From Asparagopsis taxiformis (Eukaryota; Rhodophyta; Florideophyceae; Bonnemaisoniales; Bonnemaisoniaceae): DNA of 64,000 nt. Positions 1-10,413 of the stretch are shown piece after piece. The first letter of the stretch is position 1, and each line of letters begins with the position of its first letter. The stretch is taken from positions 164,485-228,484 of the forward strand of contig JALQPE010000171.1 of NCBI GenBank assembly GCA_030407315.1. Direction: 5' to 3'. Both the position numbers and the translations under genes were made by a program. The notes under the pieces were generated by a model. The model searched no databases. It was not told the origin of the DNA and worked only from the letters and a program-made list of their open reading frames with translations.

Positions 1-433
1 TACAGCGTTCATGCACATGCGATAAATCGTCGCTAGAACTAGAGGCTATGTACTGGTCCACGATGTCATCATCGTCATCCATTTGCTCCACCTGCACGGC
101 GGGCTGGGCGGGCGGGCGGTTTTCAAGCGCCTTGAATGTCTGCCAAGCAGGCATGAGGACGGCTACGATGAGAATGGCGAAACGTAACGCGGCGTTTACG
201 AATACAATAGCAATTGTGGCGAATATGGCAAGGGTGAAAATATTTTGCGCTACGGGATGGGACGCGGAATTGGAAGCGCGCGCTGCATGACGGCATGTGC
301 GACGGAGCGGGTGGCGTCGGGATGGCCGTGTTGGTTCGGTGGTGGTGGCTTCGGGCGCGATATTGGACATTATTTTTGTGGAGAGATGATGGATATAGGA
401 GTGGAGATTTTGGTTTAGTTGGTCGGGATCCAT
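1..433 (-). CDS. REEP/TB2/DP1/HVA22-like membrane protein, 3' end outside window
   Basis: An open frame runs on the minus strand from ATG at 433 to the window edge (about 144 residues) with no stop, so the C-terminal part is missing. A second in-frame ATG is at 370. The N-terminal half is polar and rich in Thr, Arg and Ser. One long hydrophobic stretch follows (about residues 65-95), ending in P-A-W-Q-T-F-K-A-L-E, which matches the hallmark Y-P-A-Y-x-S-Y/F-K-A-L/I-E of REEP/HVA22 ER-shaping proteins. An acidic tract (E-Q-M-D-D-D-D-D) and a serine run come next. The expected role is membrane curvature in the ER or in vesicles. The acidic insert after the signature is not typical. The call rests on one motif plus hydrophobicity, so it is moderate. 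Confidence 0.5.
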   Translation of the reverse strand, partial: MDPDQLNQNLHSYIHHLSTKIMSNIAPEATTTEPTRPSRRHPLRRTCRHAARASNSASHPVAQNIFTLAIFATIAIVFVNAALRFAILIVAVLMPAWQTFKALENRPPAQPAVQVEQMDDDDDIVDQYIASSSSDDLSHVHERC

Positions 434-986
434 TGTGAATTGATGAGTTTTATGCTGTTGAAGTGAGTGAGTAGCTGTTAGGATGGCGACGCATATAAAG
501 TTTGACAATACTCTCTCCGATTGTGTGCTTCGGTCTGCTGTGATTCCTTGTTGTATGTTGTGCCATCACTGCGATGTATGGAAAGGATGGTAATATCATG
601 AAAAGAACCAATTTCAATTGAAGGCAGAGTAAATGTAATTTGTAACATGGAAATCAAATTGGAGATTCCGTAATTCAATGTAAATCTGGGGAAGAAATGA
701 ATTGCTCGGCGTGAATATCTCAAATGGTGAAAATTATTCTGTAAATAACATTTGGCATACAACATACACGCCACAACTCAGCCATGCAATCAAGCTACGC
801 GGCTGATCATGGCACCCTGATATATCGAATCCACGTTGCAGCAATGTAGCTCACCCTAAATTTCCCAACCGTAGAAACCGCAGGCAGCAGCCTTTACACG
901 CACAAATTGTAAACTTATAATAATCGCCACCATGTGCGCAAGCGACACCTCGGCTCGCATCATCAATTCGCAGCACGTCGGTCGCC
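434..986. other. Intergenic, divergent promoter region
   Basis: This is AT-rich DNA between the minus-strand REEP-like gene and the plus-strand gene starting at 987, and it should hold both promoters. A 98-codon minus-strand frame at 478-774 shows no recognisable domain. An out-of-frame ATG in good context (GCCACCATG) at 932 lies just upstream of 987 and could act as an overlapping upstream ORF. Confidence 0.5.
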
Positions 987-1424
987 ATGTCCAACCGCAT
1001 TCAAAGCCTGCACATTGTCTACGACGCGGACGGCACGCGCACCGGCGAAATCATCTACATCGTGAAGAAGTTTCTCGGCGTAGCGCATTGCTCTGCCTGC
1101 GACATTACGCACGGGCCGCGCTGTGAAAAGCCACAATTCACCGACATGAAACGCAATTTTCCTGTGCCCATGTTCAATATCCATCGCGACGAAATGGACC
1201 AACAGATGACGCAAACTGTCGCCGAAAATCTACCCTGCGTGGTGGCCAGAACCGACATGTGCGACGTCCTGCTGCTCAACGCCGAGGCGCTCGAGGATTG
1301 TAACGGCGATGTCGAGCTCTTCGAGCAACAACTTTATCGCGGCGCTGAACTGTGTGGTCTGGCATTGCCGGAGAAAGCCGGAAACACATCGCCAGTGTCG
1401 TGCATTCCATCCGATGTAAAATGA
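987..1424 (+). CDS. Small conserved protein of unknown function
   Basis: This 145-residue protein opens with a beta-strand-like segment (about residues 7-15) and has a C-S-A-C-D-I-T-H-G motif around residues 35-43. Small bacterial and algal uncharacterised proteins that I recall contain a similar H-C-x-L-C-D-I-T-H signature. The paired cysteines and the histidine could bind a metal or be redox active, but that is inference. There is no signal peptide or membrane segment. The start is the ATG at 987 in the context GCCATGT. An earlier ATG at 932 is in another frame whose product runs to 1126, so either the 932 start is skipped by leaky scanning or transcription begins below it. The gene has its own promoter region and is followed in the same direction by the cysteine synthase gene. 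Confidence 0.65.
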   Translation: MSNRIQSLHIVYDADGTRTGEIIYIVKKFLGVAHCSACDITHGPRCEKPQFTDMKRNFPVPMFNIHRDEMDQQMTQTVAENLPCVVARTDMCDVLLLNAEALEDCNGDVELFEQQLYRGAELCGLALPEKAGNTSPVSCIPSDVK

Positions 1425-1743
1425 ACACAAGAGTGCTCAAGTGTTGGGCTTGATCGCGCGATTTTGTCGACACAACCCAACTGTTAGCGCGAGCCATCGA
1501 AATGATATCATGTATCTAATTTCTCTCAGTTCAATCTATTGTACCCTAAATGACTGCAGCCATCCCAACGGGCGGGCCCATCAATCATATTTGTATCTCT
1601 CGTCAGCCAATTAAACAATCCAAACTAATCCAGATCATAACCAGCGATCTCTTAGGCACATCATCCGACGCGCACACATGTCATCTCCAGCAATCGTCCC
1701 ATCCGCAGCCACCATCCGCGAACGCTATCCCACCAACCGCACC
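1425..1743 (+). other. Spacer and probable promoter/5' UTR of the cysteine synthase gene
   Basis: No gene is evident. The stretch holds the 3' end of the preceding gene's transcript and the upstream region of the cysteine synthase. The reading frame of cysteine synthase is open upstream to an earlier ATG at 1678, but that one has C at -3 while the ATG at 1744 has A at -3. Confidence 0.4.
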
Positions 1744-2832
1744 ATGTACGCCTTCACACTCCCAGTACCCGTCACCGCGCACGCGCGTCCCACCCCCCTC
1801 TCCGCCCGCAAAACCCTCCATGTGGCCCGCGTGCCCGCTCGTGTCACCATGGTGGCCGCCGGCACCAAGTCCAGTTCCGCCGCCAACGCAGCCGATCTCG
1901 TCGGTAACACCCCGCTCATGAAGCTCACCCGCATCCCGGAAGCGGAGGGTTGCGTCGCCAATGTGTACGCAAAGCTCGAGAGTCTCAACCCGTGCAGCAG
2001 CGTCAAGGATCGCATCGGTCGCGGCATGATCCTCGGTGCCGAGGCCGCCGGTCAGATCACCCCCGGAAAGACCGTGCTCGTGGAGCCGACTTCGGGTAAT
2101 ACAGGAATTGCTCTCGCCTTTATCGCTGCCGCAAAGGGCTACAAGCTCATTCTTACCATGCCCGATTCCATGTCCATGGAACGTCGTATGGTCTTGCGCG
2201 CCTTTGGTGCAGATGTTGTTCTTACCCCCGCTGCAAAGGGCATGAAGGGTGCTGTCACCAAGGCGGAAGAAATTTGTAAGAATACGCCCGATTCATTCAT
2301 GTTGCAGCAGTTTGCTAATCCGAATAATCCAAAGGCGCATTATGAAACTACCGGCCCCGAGATCGCCAGTGCTATTGATTGTGACGTGTTTGTGTCTGGT
2401 GTTGGAACTGGCGGAACTGTTACTGGAGCTGGTAAATATCTCAAGGAGAAGAACAAGGATACGTATATTGTTGTGGTGGAGCCCGTGGAAAGCCCGGTTT
2501 TGTCTGGCGGCAAGCCAGGTCCGCATAAGATTCAGGGTATTGGCGCAGGATTTATCCCGGCCGTATTGGACACCTCCATTTATGATGAAGTTGTTCAGGT
2601 GCCATCACCGACTGCCATCGAGATGGCGAGACGCCTGGCGGTTGAAGAAGGCCTTCTCTGCGGAATTTCATCTGGCGCTGCAGTGATCGCGGCGACAACT
2701 ATTGCAAAGCGTCCCGAGTTTGCGGGTAAGAATGTTGTCGCGATCATTCCGTCATTTGGTGAAAGGTATTTGACGTCGGCGTTGTTCGATAAGCAACGTG
2801 AGGAGGCGTACGAGATGAAGACAGATGCGTAA
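1744..2832 (+). CDS. cysK: O-acetylserine (thiol)lyase / cysteine synthase, plastid-type leader
   Basis: This enzyme makes cysteine from O-acetylserine and sulfide using pyridoxal phosphate, the last step of sulfate assimilation. From the ATG at 1744 it has 362 residues. The first 40 or so are rich in Ala, Arg, Pro, Thr and Val without acidic residues, as in a plastid transit peptide, and the catalytic part begins near D-L-V-G-N-T-P-L. The PLP-binding lysine sits in S-S-V-K-D-R (about residue 88). The substrate loop T-S-G-N-T-G and the phosphate-binding [10 protein letters not shown] glycine loop are intact. The length without the leader (about 320) is normal for the family. Starting at 1678 would add 22 residues. 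The gene converges on the TLC-domain gene with 113 bases between stops. Confidence 0.95.
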   Translation: MYAFTLPVPVTAHARPTPLSARKTLHVARVPARVTMVAAGTKSSSAANAADLVGNTPLMKLTRIPEAEGCVANVYAKLESLNPCSSVKDRIGRGMILGAEAAGQITPGKTVLVEPTSGNTGIALAFIAAAKGYKLILTMPDSMSMERRMVLRAFGADVVLTPAAKGMKGAVTKAEEICKNTPDSFMLQQFANPNNPKAHYETTGPEIASAIDCDVFVSGVGTGGTVTGAGKYLKEKNKDTYIVVVEPVESPVLSGGKPGPHKIQGIGAGFIPAVLDTSIYDEVVQVPSPTAIEMARRLAVEEGLLCGISSGAAVIAATTIAKRPEFAGKNVVAIIPSFGERYLTSALFDKQREEAYEMKTDA

Positions 2833-2945
2833 GGTTTATTATAAACAGTTTGTTGACTCCAATTGAAGTAAAGAACAGAATTTAGCATCTGTGCTATGTT
2901 GAAGTGTGTTGCAGTTGATAGATTACGAGCTAGAGGGGAGGAAGA

Positions 2946-3773
2946 TCAATCGATCTTTGTTACTCGGAACGGCTGTGGTTTGGTGTTCCACGAATTGATC
3001 ATACGGGCCACTTGTACGCCGATCAGAAATATGTGTGGAACATAGATCAAAAGGAAAAAGAAGCGACAGTAGAACCTCATATGCCATGTGAAAAGATACG
3101 ACATCGACACTTGCAGTTGCTGTGAACATTTGAACAACAGATACATCGGAGGCAATCCGCACGTCAAGAACACCACCATCACGCACAACAAGTGTGAAAG
3201 ATTGAGCAGGGTTTGGTTCCTAATATTCATCGCCGCACTCCACCATCTCAAATCATTTGGAATATGGCCGGCGGACGATATGAGAAAGGCAGCTGCTGGA
3301 AAAGCGGAACATCTTCTATACGCGATATTGTATGCTAGCAAGGCAACTGCGAGTACATGATGCGCAATCCACTCGGTGGTGAAAGAAGGCGGGGAAGGGT
3401 GCATGACGAATCCAGCGGTATCATGCGCATAAAAGCCAATGATGACAATGAAAGCGACATGTGCGAGCGGACTGTACGAGTACACATAATCACGAGATAT
3501 GGTGTCATCGAAGAACATAATATATACGTTGAACACGGTTTGGACGAGCTGAAAGGTGCAATTTAGCGCCCGTCGATCCCATTCGAATCGATCGCGAAAC
3601 GGAAGAGCTTTGTAAGACGCGAACAACGGCCCGATGTAGGTCTTGTGCACGAGGTCGAATATTTGAAAGAAAGTTATGGTGAGTAGAAGGAGAATGACGT
3701 CGGGAATTGGTGTTTCATGTTGCGGCAAGGGCGGCGGCGGCGGCGGTACGTTGAATTGCATTGAATCGGCCAT
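2946..3773 (-). CDS. TLC-domain (TRAM/LAG1/CLN8) multispanning membrane protein
   Basis: This 275-residue protein has a short head containing seven consecutive prolines, followed by about six or seven hydrophobic segments spread evenly to the C terminus. The segment W-I-A-H-H-V-L-A-V (near residue 138) fits the paired-histidine motif in the central helix of TLC-domain proteins, and the layout resembles TMEM56-type members more than true ceramide synthases: no homeodomain-like or Lag1 acyl-CoA motif is visible. The family acts in ER or Golgi membranes in lipid sensing or synthesis, and the substrate here cannot be named. The start is the only ATG near the first hydrophobic segment. It is transcribed divergently from the phosphate carrier gene. 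Confidence 0.75.
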   Translation of the reverse strand: MADSMQFNVPPPPPPLPQHETPIPDVILLLLTITFFQIFDLVHKTYIGPLFASYKALPFRDRFEWDRRALNCTFQLVQTVFNVYIMFFDDTISRDYVYSYSPLAHVAFIVIIGFYAHDTAGFVMHPSPPSFTTEWIAHHVLAVALLAYNIAYRRCSAFPAAAFLISSAGHIPNDLRWWSAAMNIRNQTLLNLSHLLCVMVVFLTCGLPPMYLLFKCSQQLQVSMSYLFTWHMRFYCRFFFLLIYVPHIFLIGVQVARMINSWNTKPQPFRVTKID

Positions 3774-4423
3774 GAGGATTGTTTGGACGACGGAGCGTTA
3801 GTGAGCAGGTTGGGAAGTGAGGCGATCGACGACGCATCGGATACGGATTGAGTAGCAAACTGGGAATGTCGTGGTAGTTATGGATGATGCAAACATAGCA
3901 GCTCGGCAGTGCAATGAGACATCGGTACGGACGACGTTCCCCTGCTGTACTGTAACTGTATCTTAAGAGAATCGCGAGATATAAAAATTTGGGGCGCCAA
4001 GTTTTCGACAACTTGGCTACGGCCCTTTGGCGAGCGAAGCGAAACAAAACGACGTCGAGTCATCGCGCGTACAAACGGCCTGGAATAACCTTCTCGCACA
4101 GCCAAATGATTGGCCGACATGGCATCGAAAAATATCTATCCACACATATGATTGGCCATGATTCAACATCTTTGCAATGACACATTCACAACGGAAACGT
4201 GTCCAGCAATTTACAAATTTCAACAGTCCAAGAAATATTCTCTTTCGTTGACCGCCGCCAGTCATTTCGGCCGCTACCAACCGCGTACCCGTGCACCGCT
4301 CGTCGTCTTATCCACGTAACATACAGTAGGCCGCCACACCCGCTGCATCACACGACTCATCCCAGCGATCCGCTACGAGCGTCGCCCGCGATCCGATCCT
4401 TTCCGTCGTCAATTGCCACCAAA
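3774..4423. other. Divergent promoter region (TLC gene / phosphate carrier)
   Basis: This 650-bp gap lies between two divergent starts. A TATAAAAA motif lies at 3980-3987, roughly midway. The phosphate carrier frame is open upstream to 4199, but that upstream extension looks like untranslated sequence. Confidence 0.4.
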
Positions 4424-5527
4424 ATGCTCGCCCAGTCCCTCTTCGACACCGCCGTCACCGCCAGCGCGAGCACGGGCGGTCTCACGTCGGCCATGTCGCC
4501 GTCTCTCACCGCCGCGTATATGACGCGTCGTCAGACGACGCCCGTCTCGTCCGCGCCCGCGTCGCCATTTGCCAAGATCGTGGCCGCCTCCGCCGCCGAG
4601 GGCGACAAGTGGGACATTCGCTACACCCACGCCGTTCCGCATACCAATAGTTACTACGGCAAATGCATGATTGGCGGAGCATTGGCCTGCGGCTTGACGC
4701 ATGCCGCCGTCACTCCCCTGGACGTCACCAAATGCAACATGCAGGTCGATCCCAAGAAATACACCGGGCTCATTTCTGGCTTGCGTACCCTCGTCGCCGA
4801 GGAGGGCGCCACGGGCGTGTGGAAGGGCTTTACTCCCACCCTCATTGGATATTCGATGCAGGGCCTCTTCAAATTCGGTCTCTACGAGTACTTCAAGGAT
4901 ATGTATGGCAACATGGCCGGCAAGGAAAATGCTGAAAAGTACAAGGGTGTCATCTATTGTCTTGGTTCCGCCTCGGCAGAGTTCTTTGCTGATATTGCGC
5001 TCTGCCCTATGGAGATGGTCAAGGTCAAGGTGCAGACCGCTCCGCCGGGCACCTGGCCGACTGCGTTTGGACCCGCCCTCGCTAAGATGTCTGCCCAGAG
5101 TGCTGAAACCCGCTTTCCGTTTGGTTCCGTTGTTCCGCTCTGGAGCCGACAGATTCCGTACACTGTTGCCAAGTTCTACTTCTTCGAAAAGGCCGTTTCC
5201 TTCTTCTACACCAACGTCTTCACTGAGCCTAGAGAATCCTACTCGAAGAACACGCAGCTTGGTATCACCTTTTTGTCTGGTTACACTGCCGGTATTGTTT
5301 GCGCTATTGTCTCCCATCCTGCCGACTCGCTGATTTCGCAGATTGGAAAGGCCGAAAATAAGGGCAAGTCGTTGGGTGCCATTACGAGCGAAGTGGGTCT
5401 ATCCAACTTGATGACTCGCGGTCTCAGCACCCGTATCATCATGATTGGAACTCTCACCGGTCTCCAGTGGTGGATTTACGATACCTTCAAGACGGCCACC
5501 GGCCTGGGGACTAGCGGCGGTAAATAG
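4424..5527 (+). CDS. Mitochondrial phosphate carrier (SLC25A3/MIR1 type)
   Basis: The protein imports phosphate across the inner mitochondrial membrane with protons and so feeds ATP synthase. From the ATG at 4424 (context CCAAAATG) it has 367 residues. Three mitochondrial-carrier repeats are visible: P-L-D-V-T-K in the first, P-M-E-M-V-K in the second, and the divergent P-A-D-S-L-I in the third, which is what phosphate carriers show. The stretch Y-Y-G-K-C-M-I-G-G through V-D-P-K-K-Y is diagnostic for this subfamily within the larger carrier family. About 65 polar, Ala/Ser/Thr-rich residues precede the carrier fold, longer than in yeast and comparable to animal forms that have a cleaved presequence. 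The antisense strand is open for 300 codons, a by-product of codon bias. Confidence 0.95.
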   Translation: MLAQSLFDTAVTASASTGGLTSAMSPSLTAAYMTRRQTTPVSSAPASPFAKIVAASAAEGDKWDIRYTHAVPHTNSYYGKCMIGGALACGLTHAAVTPLDVTKCNMQVDPKKYTGLISGLRTLVAEEGATGVWKGFTPTLIGYSMQGLFKFGLYEYFKDMYGNMAGKENAEKYKGVIYCLGSASAEFFADIALCPMEMVKVKVQTAPPGTWPTAFGPALAKMSAQSAETRFPFGSVVPLWSRQIPYTVAKFYFFEKAVSFFYTNVFTEPRESYSKNTQLGITFLSGYTAGIVCAIVSHPADSLISQIGKAENKGKSLGAITSEVGLSNLMTRGLSTRIIMIGTLTGLQWWIYDTFKTATGLGTSGGK

Positions 5528-5754
5528 ATCTAGTTGAATTCCGGCACCATTCCGTGCTTGTGTAAAGCTCAATTGTGCGCAAGCCCAATTTTTCCAACTG
5601 CTCTGCTAGAAAACTTAACAGCTGCATTACCTGACTAGTCTATCATAGCTACTATCTCTGCTGCTAACTATGTAGAAAAAAATCAACTCGTCTCCCCCAA
5701 GCTATTGACAACTGCTGTACATAGCCGAATTCTCACATTTCCTTTCGTGCAAAA

Positions 5755-8700
5755 CTAACGCTCCCGTTCAATTCCATCATCACTGGACGTATCGTCTTCT
5801 TGACCACCTCCATCGTGCTGTCGCTCATCCAGTCGCTTGTACCTATCTTCAACCAACACGGCTCCATCGCTGATGGCTCGGCGATGTGTTGCCTTCCGCC
5901 CATTGTTTCCTATTGCGTTGGCAACTTCCTCAGTTGTGCTCGGGAAACCAAGTGGTACAACAGAATGCTCACCATCGTGTTTCTGCAGACGGTCCATATC
6001 CACACTTTCGAGTCCGAGTGGTCCACGCGGGTATCCTTGACCACCAGCTTCCACCCAACCTGCAGTCATTAAACCGGCAGATGGAATCATGTGTACTCTA
6101 CCAGTTGTCACACCCTCCACATCCAATTCGGTATCACTCCCGGCTCGCCGCAATACTCGCATCCTCTTTCTTCGCGTTCCATGTGGTGTACGGTACGGGT
6201 GACGGAAAATAATTGTCTCATCAGGGTCAAAGTTGAACCCTGAGAATTGATATTCCTTCTCTCCCTTCACAACAAACGTTACCGGTCCTGACGGGGTGCC
6301 GTGGCTCATAGGATCATAGCTCGGAACTCTATTCAAAGCCTTCGGTAGTTCTCCAACTATCTCCTCTCGCGTTTTTCCAGAGCGCATCAGCTCCTGAACC
6401 AGCATCTTCATATTTGGACGACGGCGTCTCTTACTATATTTCCACAGCAAACTCGGGCTTGCGCACAGCACCGGGCAAATGATAGCAACAAACCAAAATC
6501 TCGCTTCAGAGAACACTCGATGAGTTACTGCATACAGTGGGGGTGATAAGTTTCCGTCGAGTGCAATCTTCCGGTACGAAAAGAGAGGAGCTATTATGAA
6601 CCATGATATGAACGAAATACCATATAGAATTCCTGTCAACTTTGTCCATGCGCTTTGATAAACAAGAAGGATCACATGGACGTTGATGATGACAACAGAG
6701 AATACCACGACACCAAATGGCCACATCCCCAGCGTCTGTCCATTGGCTCCTGCTTTATCTCCGAAACCCCAGTAGCAGACGTAGAAAATGATCGCTGACT
6801 GCCATAATGCCGCACACAGCCAGCTGAGAAATACACGAAAGTTGTATGCGGTGTTTCGTTGGCCTTTCAGATATATTTCCGGAAAGGCAAGAGCATAGTC
6901 TGCAGACAGTTCCTGATCCAGAATTCCCAAAACGATCGGGGGAAGTGAAGTTAGAAGAAGGTTGTACAGACCACCCATCCATGGATCCAATAGAGGCTGA
7001 CCAGAAAAAGCTGAAAATGTTGCCCAGTACAATTCGCACAATGTAACTGTCGCATTCTTGTAGATTGTGAAAAGCACCATCTTTGAGAGACGCTTATAGC
7101 TCCATCGACCATGTACAAGCATCAATCTTGCAAGAAACCTAAACTGCCCGATGGAATAATCTGATGCCAGCTTCGCTTCCTGCCCTTCAAGGCCTACGAT
7201 ACCGACACCGACATGTGCTGCTTGAATCATACCCACATCATTCGCACCATCCCCAATCGCTAGAGTAACCATTTCTTTGTCGTGTTTCCGAACCAGCTCT
7301 ACAATTTCTGTCTTCTGCTTGGGACTCACACGGCAAGCAATGACAGATCGCGCCATACGGGTCACGACCATGAACTTCTTCTGCAAATCCGGGTCAAGAG
7401 CGTAGTGCAAGGTTTGGCCGTCGATAACAAGTCCGAGTTTCCTGTCCATACTAGGATCTTGTCGCATAGCGCTCCAGCGGCCTAATGCTCGATCAACTTG
7501 CGCTGCAGTATCCTCGAGATTATCCTCGTTGATGATTACGACATCCATACCTTCATCAATAGCCCCACACGAGAGCCCAATATTAATTGCAGTTTCCTGC
7601 TTGTCTCCAGTTAGTACCCAGACTTTAACACCAGCCTGTTCCAGTTTCTTCAGTGTTTCGGGAACTCCTTCCTGAAGCTTGTCTTCGATCGCCGTTGCTC
7701 CGAGCAGAGTAAGGTTTCTTTCAATTTCATCAATAACGATCGCCATTGCCTTGTCACGATCACCAAGTTCAGATGAAGCTTTCCGATACCGATGTTGCCA
7801 CCCTTTGAACCATTCATCATCCAAGTCTGCGTACGCTAGACAAAGGGTGCGCAGTCCTTCGACAGCAAAATCATGGAGATGGCGTTCAGTGACGTCAGAA
7901 GACTGACCTGGAGCTAATCTTGCAAAGATGACAGCATCAGCGCCTTTTGTGTAAATTCGAACTTGACCATCGGAATCTCTTGTGATGACGCTCATTCGCT
8001 TCCGAGTAGAATCAAACTCGATTGTCTCGAGAAGCTGATGAGTCTCAGGCCGAGAAAAAACGTCAATAACAGTGTCTCGGTTGGACCGCGAAACATATGT
8101 ATACCCTTGCTTCCGAGCAGCGTGTACTAATGCAGCTTCGTCAGGGGATGAGGCTTGATATTTCACAAACGCACAACTTGCGGAAGAACCGTTCATAGAA
8201 GACGGCTGGAAGAGAGGATTGCTCTCATTTGCTGAAGAAGTGACATCGATCGCCGACGAATTTAAAGACGAAGGGATGCGAGAACGAGCGGCCAGACGGT
8301 CTCTGCTTTCATCCAATGAGTAATCGCGGGCCGACACAGTACCGTCCGCACTACCTCCCCGATTTCGTCGTCGGCGAAGGCGGCGGCGGCCGGCGATTGA
8401 GCTACCCGTACTGCCATCTACAGTTTCACCCATGGTATTTTCACTCGCAGCACCATCAGTATCGACAGGTGCTTCAGCGACAACCGAATGACATATTGCA
8501 AGGAGACGGAATGCTTTATCCGCAGCTTCCAGGTCATCCACTGAAAAGTGTCGTACAGCAGATGATTCAGGTCCTGCTTGCAATGCTTCTTTCAAGTCGC
8601 TCATACTTGAAGCACCCAAGCGCGGTGACTCATCTGATTCGTATACTCTACCATTAATAGAGCACTTCTTGAATTCCATTTTGTTCGCAGTTAACGTTCC

Positions 8701-10413
8701 AGTCTTGTCAGTGAAGACATGATGTACGACTCCAAGTTCTTCATTCAGATTTGAAGTGCGAACCTCCGTCCGAATACCTGTCGTATGGTCTACAATATGT
8801 TCATCGTGTTCAATAAAGTACACTTGGAAAGCTCTGACAATTTCCATTGACACGTACAAGGAGATTGGAATGAGAGCAGAGAAAGTAATGAAAAAGGTGA
8901 AGAACCTGAGAAAGGATTCCCATGCGCCACAACTGGATTGAAACAAATACCAGGCATCACCTTCTTCGAACAGATTGGTGCAAACCTGACTAAAGCGGAC
9001 AGTGAGTGCAACCACGATACAGATCTGAAGAGCAAGGGTAAGAAAGTAATGACGATTTGTCTCGCGTTCCAGCCTGGAATTTTTTCGAGGCCTTGGTTTG
9101 ACATTCTGCATGAGTTTGGTATCACAACCAGTATTCACAACAACACCTGTAACCCATTCTGTATTCATAACTGACGAACCGCGGATCATGATATTCTCTG
9201 GACCAAGTGGAATCGGCTCGTTGATTGGAACAGTTTCTATACTCTCGTCACTCTCGTCATCGAGCTTGGAACCAGAAGCAAGCATCGGAGCCTTTTCAAT
9301 GATAATGCGCCCAACGAATTTATACATGCGATCATTGGGGGCTTCACATTCAATGCGCCCTTTAGTGAGCAGAGCGGAGGCATCGGTCTTAAATGCAGCT
9401 GCGATTGCTTGAGGAACAACCTTTACTTTGAGATTACTCTCTCCATCCAGCTGTTTTGTTTCAATATATGCGAGGCCATCTTCACTGGATGAGGAAACAA
9501 GAGCAATATCAGCAGGAAGATGCTCCTTTTCATGCACTTTGATGATGTCACCAACACGCACATTGGCCCAGCGGTCCTCTGGTTCGGTGCTACCAAGAAC
9601 ATGTGTGACAGCACGATTCACTCGACGATCCTCCTTGTAACGATGGTAGTCCTCGATGCCCTCCTTGATTCCAGAAATGGCAACGACGACGGCGAGAACC
9701 CAGAGTGTTGAGTATCGGCCAATCGTAAAGATGGGCGAGACTGCATCAATTGTATATCCGATACCGACAAACAGGAAGTAAGCGTTTGAAAACCTTGTAA
9801 ACTGTTCGTAGAGAAACATGGGCAGAGCTGTCCACAATGAATATTTGGTAGTCGACACGTAATTGCTTGGAAAATGATTGTTCTTTGCTTCATCATTCAA
9901 ATGAACGACTCTTGTTATGGTTTCGTGTCTGCGACGCGGGTGGTCAGGAGGGGGACGATCATCGCCGGCGGTGGATCCATCGTTGGCATCTGTGGGAGCA
10001 CGTTTGCCACCAAACGAACCAAGAGAAGCGAGATTGGGCAAGTGAACTCTCCTTGCGGCACGAGAAGCGGGAGCGGCGAGAACGGCAGCGCGGTTTACAG
10101 CACGTTCACCCAAATGATGAGCCTTTTGAATGGACTTGTCAGCGGTGCGTGCCAGATCTCTGGCACTGAGATTGAAGAGCTTATTGGCGGATGCGGTGAT
10201 GTTAGTATCTGAAGTTGGAGCGGCTGCTGAATCGTCGGGATGAATAGATGCGGATGGAATCGAGCGCACTTCGGAGCGCGTAGCGATTCTTTCGGCTTCC
10301 CTGTCATCGAGCATCATATAGGAGCGGCCCGAGGGCGCGGCAGAGGCCTCTGAAGTTGAGGGCGCATTGCGGAAACCGACCCGACGTTTGTCCTTGGGCT
10401 TGTCGTTGGTCAT
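5755..10413 (-). CDS. P4-type ATPase (aminophospholipid flippase)
   Basis: This flippase moves phospholipids from the outer to the inner leaflet of Golgi, endosomal or plasma membranes. The 1,552-residue protein keeps every P-type ATPase landmark: the actuator loop D-G-E-S in a Q-L-D-G-E-S-N context, the phosphorylated aspartate in D-K-T-G-T (Asp569), the nucleotide-binding K-G-A-D, the hinge T-G-D-K-Q-E-T-A, and G-D-G-A-N-D-V. The segment F-P-S-N-Y-V-S-T-T-K-Y is P4-specific. Ten membrane helices are expected, two before and two after the actuator domain and six at the C-terminal end. Oddities are a disordered head of about 175 residues, an inserted low-complexity loop of about 120 residues after the phosphorylation site, and a tail of about 200 residues. 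Most P4-ATPases have 1,100-1,350 residues. No CDC50-like partner gene is seen in the window. Confidence 0.96.
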   Translation of the reverse strand: MTNDKPKDKRRVGFRNAPSTSEASAAPSGRSYMMLDDREAERIATRSEVRSIPSASIHPDDSAAAPTSDTNITASANKLFNLSARDLARTADKSIQKAHHLGERAVNRAAVLAAPASRAARRVHLPNLASLGSFGGKRAPTDANDGSTAGDDRPPPDHPRRRHETITRVVHLNDEAKNNHFPSNYVSTTKYSLWTALPMFLYEQFTRFSNAYFLFVGIGYTIDAVSPIFTIGRYSTLWVLAVVVAISGIKEGIEDYHRYKEDRRVNRAVTHVLGSTEPEDRWANVRVGDIIKVHEKEHLPADIALVSSSSEDGLAYIETKQLDGESNLKVKVVPQAIAAAFKTDASALLTKGRIECEAPNDRMYKFVGRIIIEKAPMLASGSKLDDESDESIETVPINEPIPLGPENIMIRGSSVMNTEWVTGVVVNTGCDTKLMQNVKPRPRKNSRLERETNRHYFLTLALQICIVVALTVRFSQVCTNLFEEGDAWYLFQSSCGAWESFLRFFTFFITFSALIPISLYVSMEIVRAFQVYFIEHDEHIVDHTTGIRTEVRTSNLNEELGVVHHVFTDKTGTLTANKMEFKKCSINGRVYESDESPRLGASSMSDLKEALQAGPESSAVRHFSVDDLEAADKAFRLLAICHSVVAEAPVDTDGAASENTMGETVDGSTGSSIAGRRRLRRRRNRGGSADGTVSARDYSLDESRDRLAARSRIPSSLNSSAIDVTSSANESNPLFQPSSMNGSSASCAFVKYQASSPDEAALVHAARKQGYTYVSRSNRDTVIDVFSRPETHQLLETIEFDSTRKRMSVITRDSDGQVRIYTKGADAVIFARLAPGQSSDVTERHLHDFAVEGLRTLCLAYADLDDEWFKGWQHRYRKASSELGDRDKAMAIVIDEIERNLTLLGATAIEDKLQEGVPETLKKLEQAGVKVWVLTGDKQETAINIGLSCGAIDEGMDVVIINEDNLEDTAAQVDRALGRWSAMRQDPSMDRKLGLVIDGQTLHYALDPDLQKKFMVVTRMARSVIACRVSPKQKTEIVELVRKHDKEMVTLAIGDGANDVGMIQAAHVGVGIVGLEGQEAKLASDYSIGQFRFLARLMLVHGRWSYKRLSKMVLFTIYKNATVTLCELYWATFSAFSGQPLLDPWMGGLYNLLLTSLPPIVLGILDQELSADYALAFPEIYLKGQRNTAYNFRVFLSWLCAALWQSAIIFYVCYWGFGDKAGANGQTLGMWPFGVVVFSVVIINVHVILLVYQSAWTKLTGILYGISFISWFIIAPLFSYRKIALDGNLSPPLYAVTHRVFSEARFWFVAIICPVLCASPSLLWKYSKRRRRPNMKMLVQELMRSGKTREEIVGELPKALNRVPSYDPMSHGTPSGPVTFVVKGEKEYQFSGFNFDPDETIIFRHPYRTPHGTRRKRMRVLRRAGSDTELDVEGVTTGRVHMIPSAGLMTAGWVEAGGQGYPRGPLGLESVDMDRLQKHDGEHSVVPLGFPSTTEEVANAIGNNGRKATHRRAISDGAVLVEDRYKRLDERQHDGGGQEDDTSSDDGIERER

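Noticed and set aside
932..1126. 64-codon frame from an ATG in good context
   Set aside because: It overlaps the better-supported frame at 987 in another phase. Kept only as a possible upstream ORF.
4409..5317. 302-codon minus-strand frame opposite the phosphate carrier gene
   Set aside because: It mirrors the carrier's codon bias, has no domain features, and the opposite strand is a clearly conserved protein.
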